Shown here: positions 4,498-10,217 of the stretch, one piece after another | Numbering within the stretch: position 1 is the first letter of the stretch | Layout of the letters: each line of letters begins with the position of its first letter | Source: Treponema sp. | GTDB lineage: Bacteria > Spirochaetota > Spirochaetia > Treponematales > Treponemataceae | Length of the DNA stretch: 10,217 bases | NCBI GenBank assembly: GCA_017622055.1 | Contig: JAGARY010000127.1 | Location: 1 to 10,217, forward strand | Direction of reading: 5' to 3' | Made by a program: the position numbers and the translations under genes | Notes under the pieces: generated by a model | Told to the model about the DNA's origin: nothing | Databases searched by the model: none | Seen by the model: only the letters and a program-made list of their open reading frames with translations

Positions 4498-5046
4498 CTA
4501 TAATTCTATTTTGCAACAGATTTCTTTTGCAATTTCGCCGGTTTTGAGGTAGATGCGGTCGCCGTCGTCGCTTACGAGCTTCATGCCGATTTTTTTCATG
4601 AGGCTGAAGGATGGGATGTTCCGTTTATCGCAGTGGGCAACGATTGATTTTATGCCTAGTGTTTTTGCAAAATCTAGGATGGCAAAAGCGGCTTCTGAAC
4701 CGTAACCTTTGTTTTGAAAATCGTTGTGAATCATCCAGCCCATTTCTGCGGTGGTAGGGTCTTCTAAAATGTTAATTTCGATTGTGCCGATTGGTTTTGT
4801 TGTGTTTTTTATGAAAATTGAAAAGTTTAAGGCAACATTCGGTTGATTTTTGTTTATGTACCAGAGGTCCCAGTCATATTGCGAAACTGTTATAAAATCT
4901 ATTGTTTCTTGGATGTTTTCTGTTCCTGCGTAAAGCATGTATCTTGTTGTTGTTTTGTTGGAGGTGATTTTGAAAAGAGCTTCTGCGTCTTCTAATTTTA
5001 TTGGTTTTAATTCTAGTCTTTCTGTTGTAATATTTGTGTTTTCCAT
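4498..5046 (-). CDS. GNAT-family N-acetyltransferase (RimJ/RimL type)
   Basis: This 182-residue protein fits the Acetyltransf_3 (RimJ/RimL-like) group, which moves acetyl from acetyl-CoA to an amine such as a protein N-terminus or small molecule. The N-terminal signature TERLELKPIKLEDAEALF begins at residue 8. The acetyl-CoA-binding loop is QNKGYG (111-116) in a GWMIHNDFQNKGYGSEA context. The late motif N143-IPSFSLMKKIGM is also typical. The substrate cannot be told. The start is ATG 5044-5046. There is no Shine-Dalgarno, only A-rich sequence, and a TATAAT lies six bases upstream, so the mRNA may be leaderless. The 3' half is richer in GC (104 of 240 bases at 4501-4740) than the 5' half. It stands alone on this strand, facing the repeat region. 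Confidence 0.85.
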   Translation of the reverse strand: MENTNITTERLELKPIKLEDAEALFKITSNKTTTRYMLYAGTENIQETIDFITVSQYDWDLWYINKNQPNVALNFSIFIKNTTKPIGTIEINILEDPTTAEMGWMIHNDFQNKGYGSEAAFAILDFAKTLGIKSIVAHCDKRNIPSFSLMKKIGMKLVSDDGDRIYLKTGEIAKEICCKIEL

Positions 5047-5052
5047 TTTTTA

Positions 5053-5058
5053 ATTATA
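5053..5058 (-). promoter_or_regulatory. -10 box of the GNAT gene
   Basis: On the minus strand TATAAT is followed by TAAAAA and then the ATG. Transcription would start at or within a few bases of the start codon. The region 17 bases further upstream does not match a -35 consensus. Confidence 0.45.
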
Positions 5059-5076
5059 ACAAAATCTGAAGAACTG

Positions 5077-5085
5077 TGATATAAT
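5077..5085 (+). promoter_or_regulatory. Extended -10 promoter of the GH95-nuclease pair
   Basis: TGATATAAT is a perfect extended -10 element (TGn TATAAT), 32 bases before the GH95 ATG. The -35 region is poor, as is common with extended -10 promoters. It is divergent from, and only some 20 bases away from, the -10 box of the GNAT gene. Confidence 0.55.
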
Positions 5086-5117
5086 CTTTTTTATATTTTT
5101 GCATTTTGAGGTTTTGT

Positions 5118-7463
5118 ATGAAATCAAAGTTAGTTTTTAATTCTGTGCCAAATACTTGGGAAGAATTTTTGCCATTGGGAAATGGTCGTTTAGGGGCAAT
5201 GGTAAAGGCTGGTGTGAGTAATGAGATTTATCAGCTTAATGAGGAAGGGATTTGGTCTGGTGGGCCTCAAAATAGAATGAATCCTGACACTTTGAAAAAT
5301 ATAGAAAAAATTAGAAATCTTGTAAAATCTGGAAATGTTTTGGAGGCTCAGGCACTTGGATTTCAATCTTTAAGTGGAACAAGTTTTAATGAGCGAGTTT
5401 ATCATCCTGCGGGAGATTTTAAAATTGATTTTTTTGATAAGGAAAATGCTGGAATTGAATGTGGATTTCCTTTGGAGCATAAAACTTGTGAAAATGCTAA
5501 GGCAACTTATAAAAGTGTTTTAGATTTGGATGATGCTTTTACAGAAATTACATACCAAAATGATAAAAATGTGAGTTTTTCTAGAAAATCTTGGATTAGT
5601 GCTGCTGATGATGCTTTGTTTATTCATGTAAAAGCCAGCGAAAAGGGTGCTATAAATTTTGCAGGATATTTGGATAGAGGTCATTGGTGCGATAACATTT
5701 TTGCTAAAGATGATTGTATTTTTTTGGAAGATGCTCACGGAATTCCATTTTGCGTTGGTGTTGGGGCAGTGTGTAAAGGAGGGTCTGTAAAAACTAATGG
5801 TGTTTTTATTACAGGTTCTGATTGTGATGAAGTATTGATTTTTATTGATATTAGAGCTTGGAAATGGGACGGAAAAAAAGTTCTTTCAAAAAAACAATAT
5901 GATAAATTGATTTTAAAAAATTATTGGACAGGGGAAGTTCAAAATCATTTGAATCAGATTAAGCAAAAATTTAAGAATAATGATTTTTCTGCGTGTGTGA
6001 ATGAGATTTTTGAAAATCATCTAAAAGAATATCACACTTATTGGAATAAAAGTTCAATTCAAATTGGTGATGCAAAAGAAATTGAATGTCTTTCTAATGA
6101 TATTATAAAAAATGCAACTTCTGATAATGTTTCGTTGGTAAATCTTTACGCAAACTTTTCAAAATATCTTTTAATTAGCGGAAGTCGTTTTCCTGGAAAT
6201 CTTCCCACAACTTTGCAAGGACTTTGGAACTGTTATATGGATCCGCCTTGGGGGTGTAAATATACTGTAAATATTAATACACAAATGAATTATTGGCCTG
6301 TTAATATTTCTAATTTAAGCGAATGTGAAGTTTCTCTTTTTAATTTGCTTGAACGGGCTTACGAAAATGGTTGTGAAGTTGCAAAAAAAATGTATAACTG
6401 CAAAGGCTATGTAGTTCATCATAATCTTGATTATTGGGGAGATTCGACTCCTCAAGATAGTTGGCTTCCTGGAACTTATTGGGTTTTAGGTGCCGCATGG
6501 ATTGCAACTCATATTTGGGAACATTTTGAATATACTCAAGATTCAGATTTGCTTAAAAAGTATTATTATTTGATTCATGAAGCTTGTAGATTTTTTGTTG
6601 ATTTCTTGCAACCTTGTGATATTTTAGCTGGAGATGGAAAACCTTATTTGGTAATAAATCCTTCTGTTTCACCTGAAAATTCTTATGTTACAAAAACTGG
6701 GCAAGTTGGGGCATTTTGCGAAGGTTGTCAAATGGATAATATGATTCTTAGACATCTTTTTGAAAGTTGTTTAAAAGCAAAAAAGGTTCTTGGCAATTTA
6801 TGCAAAAATAAAAAAGGAAAATCATATAAAGATGATGATTATGCAGATTTTGAATATGTTTTGAGTCATCTTAAAAAGCCTGAGTTAAATTCTGATGGTT
6901 CGTTGATGGAATGGAATAGGGAAGTTGAAGAAGTTGAACCTGGACATCGTCATGTTTCCCATTTGTATGGACTTTTCCCAGGACATGATATTAGTGTAGA
7001 AAAAACTCCTGAATTTGCAGAGGCGGCAAAAAAGACTTTAGAAAAACGATTGAGTAATGGAGGCGGACATACTGGTTGGAGCCAAGCATGGATTATAAAC
7101 TTTAGAGCTCAGTTGCAACAAGGTGATGAGGCTTTAGATTCAATTGTAAAATTGTTCAGACATTCTACTTTACCAAATCTTTTAGATAATCATCCGCCAT
7201 TCCAAATTGATGGAAACTTTGGTGCTTTGGCAGGAATTGAGCGGCTTCTTGTTCAAAGTGAATTTACAGCTGATGGAAAAGTTGTTGTAAAATTGCTTCC
7301 TGCTTTGCCTTCAGAAAAAGCTTGGCAAAACGGAAAAGTTTGTGGGCTTTGTGTAAAAGGTGGCTATTCAATTAATTTTTCTTGGGAAAATGGAAAAGTT
7401 GTTGAATATGAATTGATTAATAATGGAAACGGAATTGATAAAGATAAAATTATCATTTCATAA
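5118..7463 (+). CDS. Glycoside hydrolase family 95 (alpha-L-fucosidase type)
   Basis: GH95 enzymes are inverting hydrolases that remove alpha-1,2-linked L-fucose, and in some members L-galactose, from glycans. The protein has 781 residues, the usual length. The N-terminal signature WEEFLPLGNGRLGAM (from residue 14) with QLNEEGIWSGGP is diagnostic. The catalytic barrel shows PTTLQGLWN, PPWGCKYTVNINTQMNYWPV with N385 and N387 (matching the paired Asn that activate water in characterised members), NPSVSPEN with general acid E520, and QIDGNFG with D698. No signal peptide is visible, so it should act in the cytoplasm on imported oligosaccharides. The start is ATG 5118, with GAGG at 5108-5111; a TTG at 5106 overlaps that site. 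The stop is followed after 12 bases by the nuclease start, so the two form an operon. Substrate choice between fucose and galactose is open. Confidence 0.93.
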   Translation: MKSKLVFNSVPNTWEEFLPLGNGRLGAMVKAGVSNEIYQLNEEGIWSGGPQNRMNPDTLKNIEKIRNLVKSGNVLEAQALGFQSLSGTSFNERVYHPAGDFKIDFFDKENAGIECGFPLEHKTCENAKATYKSVLDLDDAFTEITYQNDKNVSFSRKSWISAADDALFIHVKASEKGAINFAGYLDRGHWCDNIFAKDDCIFLEDAHGIPFCVGVGAVCKGGSVKTNGVFITGSDCDEVLIFIDIRAWKWDGKKVLSKKQYDKLILKNYWTGEVQNHLNQIKQKFKNNDFSACVNEIFENHLKEYHTYWNKSSIQIGDAKEIECLSNDIIKNATSDNVSLVNLYANFSKYLLISGSRFPGNLPTTLQGLWNCYMDPPWGCKYTVNINTQMNYWPVNISNLSECEVSLFNLLERAYENGCEVAKKMYNCKGYVVHHNLDYWGDSTPQDSWLPGTYWVLGAAWIATHIWEHFEYTQDSDLLKKYYYLIHEACRFFVDFLQPCDILAGDGKPYLVINPSVSPENSYVTKTGQVGAFCEGCQMDNMILRHLFESCLKAKKVLGNLCKNKKGKSYKDDDYADFEYVLSHLKKPELNSDGSLMEWNREVEEVEPGHRHVSHLYGLFPGHDISVEKTPEFAEAAKKTLEKRLSNGGGHTGWSQAWIINFRAQLQQGDEALDSIVKLFRHSTLPNLLDNHPPFQIDGNFGALAGIERLLVQSEFTADGKVVVKLLPALPSEKAWQNGKVCGLCVKGGYSINFSWENGKVVEYELINNGNGIDKDKIIIS

Positions 7464-7475
7464 ATGAAGGTTTTT

Positions 7476-8597
7476 ATGGCAAGAAAAAAGAAAAGAACTT
7501 CAAAATCTTCTGGAAAAAGGATTTTGAAAAAGATTTTATTTGTTATAGCTTTAGTTTTGGTTTGTTATTACGCATATACTTATTTGGTTGAATCTGGATA
7601 TTTAAAAAATGATTTTTTCCCAAATGTGAACAAGGCAAATACAGAAGAAGTTTTTGAAAGTGAAGTTATAGAATCTTCTTCTGGAATTCAAAATGAAAAA
7701 ACAATTGAAGAAGTTGAATCAAAAGAAGCCAATGAAAAAGAAGATGTGAAAAAATCTGAAGCAAATGTTTCTGGTGATTTTGAATCTGATTATGTAGAAA
7801 ATCATCCGTTGTTTTTTGGAAATCCTTCTGATGCAATTGGTGATGTAAATGTTCCAAAAAATTATTTAATGGAAAAACCTCAGTTTATTATTTCTTATAA
7901 TAATGAAAAATTAATTCCAAACTGGGTTGGTTGGCATTTAGGAAGTGAAGATTTAGGTGAAGCAGAACGTTCTGATAAATTTGTTCCGGATGGAACTTTG
8001 CCAGAAAGTTGGTATCAAGTGCGGAAGGAAGATTATCAGTTTAATATGTATGGTTTTGATAGAGGTCATGTTTGTCCTTCGGCAGATAAAACTGCAACTT
8101 CTGAAGATAACGAAGCTACATTTTTAATGACAAATATGATTCCTCAGTCTCCAAACTGCAACAGAATTGTTTGGATGCATTTGGAATCTTATGAGCGGGA
8201 ACTTGTTGAACAAGGGAACGAATTGTACATATTTGCAGGTCCCCATGGTGTTGGAGGAACTGGAAGTAGAGGATATTTTGAAGAAATTGTGATTAATAAA
8301 AAAGATGGCGGTGTTTACAAAATTACAGTTCCTGCTTATTCTTGGAAAGTAATTATGATTTTGTCTGAATCTGGTGATGATGTTAATGCAATTTCTGATG
8401 ATACAGAAGTAATTGCGGTTTCTGTTCCAAATACTCAAGATTGTAAATTTATAAAAGACACTGAAGAAAAAGCTGATTGGCATGATTATATTTGTTCGAT
8501 AAATGATATTGAACAGATGACAGGTTATGACTTTTTTGAATTGTTGGAAGATAATTTGGAAGAAACTTTGGAATCTAAAATTTACAGTGGATTCTAA
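7476..8597 (+). CDS. Membrane-anchored DNA/RNA non-specific endonuclease
   Basis: The 373-residue protein has a basic N-terminus (ARKKKR), one hydrophobic helix at about 19-37 that acts as an uncleaved signal anchor or signal peptide, an acidic Glu/Lys/Ser-rich linker (about 55-105), and a NUC-type (Serratia nuclease) beta-beta-alpha-metal domain from about 125. The catalytic motif DRGH is 195-198, with H198 as general base. The metal-binding Asn is expected to be N229, in MIPQSPNCNRIVW. Members cut DNA and RNA without sequence specificity outside the cytoplasm, for nutrition or defence. I chose ATG 7476 because GAAGG (7466-7470) precedes it; an ATG at 7464 directly after the GH95 stop would add four residues but has no own ribosome-binding site. 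It is co-transcribed with GH95. Confidence 0.92.
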   Translation: MARKKKRTSKSSGKRILKKILFVIALVLVCYYAYTYLVESGYLKNDFFPNVNKANTEEVFESEVIESSSGIQNEKTIEEVESKEANEKEDVKKSEANVSGDFESDYVENHPLFFGNPSDAIGDVNVPKNYLMEKPQFIISYNNEKLIPNWVGWHLGSEDLGEAERSDKFVPDGTLPESWYQVRKEDYQFNMYGFDRGHVCPSADKTATSEDNEATFLMTNMIPQSPNCNRIVWMHLESYERELVEQGNELYIFAGPHGVGGTGSRGYFEEIVINKKDGGVYKITVPAYSWKVIMILSESGDDVNAISDDTEVIAVSVPNTQDCKFIKDTEEKADWHDYICSINDIEQMTGYDFFELLEDNLEETLESKIYSGF

Positions 8598-8602
8598 AAT
8601 GC

Positions 8603-8656
8603 AAAAAAAATGGTGATTATCCAGAAAATCAAAACTGAAAATCTGAATAGTCACCA
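8603..8656 (-). terminator. Leftward hairpin with T-run after the nuclease gene
   Basis: A 15-position stem pairs 8611-8625 (TGGTGATTATCCAGA) with 8642-8656, with one wobble and one mismatch, around a 16-nt loop. On the minus strand the stem is followed by eight T (8603-8610), so it ends leftward transcription. The tRNA-Cys already has its own terminator nearer to it, which leaves the purpose of this one open. On the plus strand there is no T-run for the nuclease mRNA. Confidence 0.65.
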
Positions 8657-8669
8657 AAATATATATAAA

Positions 8670-8736
8670 CATTCCGGAGCTTAGCTTCTACGGAATGGAA
8701 AGGGCTTCTAAAAAGACTTTCTTTTTAGATTGCCCT
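8670..8736. other. Two adjacent hairpins between nuclease and tRNA-Cys
   Basis: CATTCCG (8670-8676) pairs with CGGAATG (8691-8697) over a 14-nt loop. Next, AGGGC (8701-8705) pairs with GCCCT (8732-8736) and TCTAAAAAG (8707-8715) with CTTTTTAGA (8721-8729), closed by ACTTT. With the leftward terminator at 8603-8656 they make a row of three stems. A leftward non-coding RNA ending at that terminator is possible, but I found no clear promoter for it. Confidence 0.5.
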
Positions 8737-8753
8737 GCTTCAAAATAAATGGC

Positions 8754-8784
8754 AAAAAAAAAGGAAACTTTTTCAAGTTTCCTT
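8754..8784 (-). terminator. Terminator of tRNA-Cys
   Basis: On the minus strand a perfect 10-bp stem AAGGAAACTT/AAGTTTCCTT (8775-8784 with 8761-8770) is closed by a GAAA loop and followed by a run of T (8754-8760). It begins three bases after the tRNA discriminator. Confidence 0.92.
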
Positions 8785-8787
8785 AGA

Positions 8788-8859
8788 AGGTGTGGATAGG
8801 AGTCGAACCTACGAATAGCAGTTTTGCAGACTGATCCCTTACCGTTTGGGTACCACACC
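8788..8859 (-). tRNA. tRNA-Cys (anticodon GCA)
   Basis: Read leftward, the 72 nt fold as a cloverleaf. The acceptor GGTGTGG pairs with CCACACC, the D arm has CCC/GGG stems and a GG-containing loop, the anticodon loop CTGCAAA holds GCA, and the T arm reads TAGG-TTCGACT-CCTA. The discriminator is U73, as expected for cysteine tRNAs. The A13-A22 opposition in the D stem is known from E. coli tRNA-Cys. The first anticodon-stem pair (27-43) is a U-C mismatch. CCA is not encoded and must be added after transcription. It has its own promoter and terminator. Confidence 0.95.
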
Positions 8860-8874
8860 AAAAAGCGTATAAGT

Positions 8875-8903
8875 AATATATCAGTTTATAAAATCATTGT
8901 CAA
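8875..8903 (-). promoter_or_regulatory. Consensus sigma-70-type promoter of tRNA-Cys
   Basis: On the minus strand, TTGACA (8898-8903, perfect -35) is followed by a 17-base spacer and TATATT (8875-8880, one mismatch to the -10 consensus). Transcription should start near 8868, about ten bases before the mature tRNA. This is the best promoter in the window. Confidence 0.9.
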
Positions 8904-8928
8904 TGCTGTGGACAAAAAAAATCTAGTT

Positions 8929-9447
8929 TTATAAATCTTCTGTGATTATTTTTATTTCTTTTAATTTTTCAATTACAAGTGAACATTCTTCGTCGCTGGA
9001 AAAAATCAAATCAACTTTACCTTTTGATTCAGTTGCCACAACCAAAACATTTTTAGGATAATTTTCTTGTTCTTCTTTTGGTAAATCTAAAACTGGAAAT
9101 GTAACGATATCTGAATATTCAACAAAAGTGGAATTTACAATTAATAATTTTTCATAAACGCCGTTGTGTTTTTTTAAGTTTGCTTCTTTACAAACAATAA
9201 AAAGTCCTAGAACACCACATAATTGAATAATTATAGAATAAAATGAAACGTTTTGAAAAGAAACAATAAAAACAAGTAAAAATGCAACAATACAAACTGT
9301 GTAAAATCGAATGTTTGTGCTTCTTCCATAAGAAAAAATCAAATTGCCAGCATTTTGTAATAATTTTTTTGTATTTTGTGGAATAAAAATTAAAATGCCA
9401 ATCATAACGATATAACATAAAATCAAAATTATTAGATTTGTGCTCAT
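8929..9447 (-). CDS. Three-helix membrane protein of unknown function
   Basis: I do not recognise this 172-residue protein with confidence. Three hydrophobic helices lie at about 4-23, 48-65 and 69-86, followed by a soluble C-terminal half of alternating hydrophobic strands (YEKLLIVN, NVLVVATES, KVDLIFSS) and a final charged helix. The arrangement of helices followed by a small beta domain recalls bacterial PH-like or DUF5673-type membrane proteins, but this is only a resemblance in layout. ATG 9445-9447 is preceded by AAGGA (9454-9458) at a six-base spacing. The upstream NUDIX gene ends 19 bases away on the same strand, so they are probably one operon. A downstream T-run at 8913-8920 lacks a good stem, so its transcript may run into tRNA-Cys. 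Confidence 0.75.
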   Translation of the reverse strand: MSTNLIILILCYIVMIGILIFIPQNTKKLLQNAGNLIFSYGRSTNIRFYTVCIVAFLLVFIVSFQNVSFYSIIIQLCGVLGLFIVCKEANLKKHNGVYEKLLIVNSTFVEYSDIVTFPVLDLPKEEQENYPKNVLVVATESKGKVDLIFSSDEECSLVIEKLKEIKIITEDL

Positions 9448-9466
9448 GTTTTGTCCTTAAATCTTA

Positions 9467-10021
9467 TTATTTATTTTTTGTTTTTATGAATTTTTCAAAG
9501 ATTTTTTTTGCACTTTCAAAAGCCAAAGGAATTTTTTCTATGTCTTCCATTGTTTCTACTTTAAAAGAAGCAAATCCTTGAACTTCGCTTTCCTGAGGTT
9601 TTAGAGTTTTTATAAAATCATCAATTGAGTTAAATTCTTCTGGTAAATCTGTTGTGAAAAATATGTCGCAAGTTTTATATTCAATATTTTTGTAAACGTA
9701 AGTGTTTGGATATGTGCAAAAGAAATCAACATGTTTAATATCAACACCAATTTCTTCTTTACATTCACGAATTGCCGCTTCTTCCGCAGGCTCATCAAAA
9801 TCAACAAATCCCCCAGGCACAGCATAAAAACCTTTTCTTGGTTCTTTTCCACGAACTTCAAATAAAACATTATTTTGCTTATCTTTTATAATTACACCAA
9901 CTGCCGAAGCAACGTTACAATACAAATCAAAGCCACAATCTGGACAAATCCATTTTCTGTTTTTTACACATTCAATTTTTTTACTTCCGCACATTGGGCA
10001 CATATTAAATTTATTTTCCAT
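9467..10021 (-). CDS. Zinc-ribbon NUDIX hydrolase
   Basis: The 184-residue protein starts with a zinc ribbon, C8-P-M-C11 and C26-P-D-C29, followed by a NUDIX fold. The NUDIX box is complete: G71, E77, R85-E86, E89-E90 and G92 fit GX5EX7REUXEEXGU, although the U position at 87 is Cys. Such enzymes cleave a nucleoside diphosphate linked to another group (for example ADP-ribose, NAD(H) or nucleotide sugars) with Mg or Mn in the cytoplasm. The ribbon recalls NudC, but the SQPWPFP motif of NADH pyrophosphatases is absent, so I do not use that name. The start ATG 10019-10021 has GAGGA (10026-10030) upstream. It is first in an operon with the membrane protein at 8929-9447. Confidence 0.9.
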   Translation of the reverse strand: MENKFNMCPMCGSKKIECVKNRKWICPDCGFDLYCNVASAVGVIIKDKQNNVLFEVRGKEPRKGFYAVPGGFVDFDEPAEEAAIRECKEEIGVDIKHVDFFCTYPNTYVYKNIEYKTCDIFFTTDLPEEFNSIDDFIKTLKPQESEVQGFASFKVETMEDIEKIPLAFESAKKIFEKFIKTKNK

Positions 10022-10036
10022 AAAATCCTCTGTGTT

Positions 10037-10065
10037 ATAATAACAAATTGCAATGTGATTTTAAA
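10037..10065 (-). promoter_or_regulatory. Probable promoter of the NUDIX operon
   Basis: On the minus strand, TTTAAA (10060-10065) and TATTAT (10037-10042) are separated by 17 bases. Each differs from the consensus by one or two bases. The start site would fall near 10030, which leaves a very short leader with the Shine-Dalgarno at its 5' end. TATAAC three bases nearer the gene is an alternative -10. Confidence 0.45.
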
Positions 10066-10087
10066 GTGTGGTTTTGATTAAGACAAT

Positions 10088-10192
10088 ATGTTGTGCAAAC
10101 CTTTTGCAGAAACGTGGATTTAGCTGCAAAATGGAATAAGAAAAAAAATAAACCAAAAGAGCATTACCAAAAATGCAAAAGGAGCACAACAT
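10088..10192 (+). promoter_or_regulatory. Two-state leader that can close the transposase start site
   Basis: ATGTTGTGC (10088-10096) pairs with GCACAACAT (10184-10192), and CCTTTTGCA (10100-10108) pairs with TGCAAAAGG (10174-10182). That makes 18 base pairs with an AAA/A internal loop. The right arm covers the Shine-Dalgarno AAAAGGAG (10177-10184) and two bases of the ATG. A local hairpin, TTTTGCAG (10102-10109) with CTGCAAAA (10124-10131), uses the same left-arm bases, so the two folds exclude each other. In a transcript entering from outside, the start would be hidden. This is also the position where IS110-group elements encode their bridge RNA. The pairings are seen; the regulation is inferred. 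Confidence 0.6.
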
Positions 10193-10217
10193 GGAAAGTA
10201 TAGTTTATGTAGGGATG
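10191..10217 (+). CDS. Start of a probable IS110-family transposase (9 codons)
   Basis: The visible residues are MESIVYVGM. IS110-family transposases with the DEDD RuvC-like fold commonly start with a YVGMDVHK-type segment, whose Asp is the first catalytic residue, and this would follow directly after the window edge. The Shine-Dalgarno AAAAGGAG (10177-10184) is six bases before the ATG. With nine residues the call rests on the start motif and the structured leader only. Confidence 0.55.

Larger units (their letters stand above)
10088..10217 (+). mobile_element. Left end of a probable IS110-family insertion sequence (partial)
   Basis: The start of an IS110-like transposase and its structured non-coding leader are visible. 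The outer boundary cannot be fixed, because IS110-group elements lack long terminal inverted repeats; it lies somewhere between the NUDIX start region (10022) and 10088. The rest lies beyond the window. The element sits just upstream of the NUDIX operon. Confidence 0.5.

Noticed and set aside
8611..8656. Terminator of the nuclease mRNA on the plus strand
   Set aside because: The stem is there, but on the plus strand it is followed by AAATATATAT and not a T-run; the T-run lies on the opposite side, so it serves leftward transcripts.
7666..8672. Minus-strand frames of 63 and 182 codons over the nuclease gene
   Set aside because: They are shadows of the nuclease reading frame, with biased His/Gln/Phe/Ile composition and no domain. 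The nuclease catalytic motif on the plus strand is clear.
9467..10021. NudC (NADH pyrophosphatase)
   Set aside because: A zinc ribbon and NUDIX box are present, but the SQPWPFP motif that defines NudC is missing and the protein is shorter than usual NudC.
9875..10081. A 68-codon plus-strand frame over the NUDIX start
   Set aside because: It is antisense to the zinc-ribbon part of the NUDIX gene, with no ribosome-binding site or recognisable protein character.

Overview
The window is AT-rich DNA from a Gram-negative-type bacterium. The gene set (separate SecD and SecF, MEP-pathway IspH, a GH95 glycosidase, a membrane-anchored nuclease) and the very AT-rich, hairpin-dense intergenic DNA suggest a host-associated spirochaete of the Treponema type. 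That placement is an impression from protein style, not a proven assignment.

Left part, 1-3806 (+): the 3' end of secD, translationally coupled secF, a strong terminator, ispH, then a 214-nt hairpin-rich leader and a complete type I GAPDH gene (gap). These are housekeeping genes for protein export, isoprenoid synthesis and glycolysis.

Central part, 3807-4497: almost 700 bases without a credible gene, and the most unusual DNA here. The last codons of gap, its stop codon and a terminator recur as three successive 'tail units'. In units 0 and 1 the gap tail is followed, beyond the terminator, by its exact 19-nt reverse complement. The arms differ between the two units at four positions and both arms change together. 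Unit 1 still encodes the same C-terminal peptide with synonymous codons. Unit 2 is split by a 134-bp mosaic of GC palindromes and cut off by a 70% GC island.

Right part, 4498-10217: a leftward GNAT acetyltransferase; a rightward pair made of a cytoplasmic GH95 fucosidase-type enzyme and an anchored DNA/RNA non-specific endonuclease; a hairpin cluster; a leftward tRNA-Cys with a consensus promoter and terminator; and a leftward pair made of a zinc-ribbon NUDIX hydrolase and an unidentified membrane protein. The window ends in the first nine codons of a probable IS110-family transposase. Its ribosome-binding site and start codon can be closed by a long-range helix that competes with a second helix.

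The genes do not form one pathway. The GH95-nuclease pair fits scavenging of host or plant glycans and nucleic acids. The best candidates for undescribed biology are the covarying gap-tail repeats, the two-state leader of the IS110-like element and the structured leader of gap.
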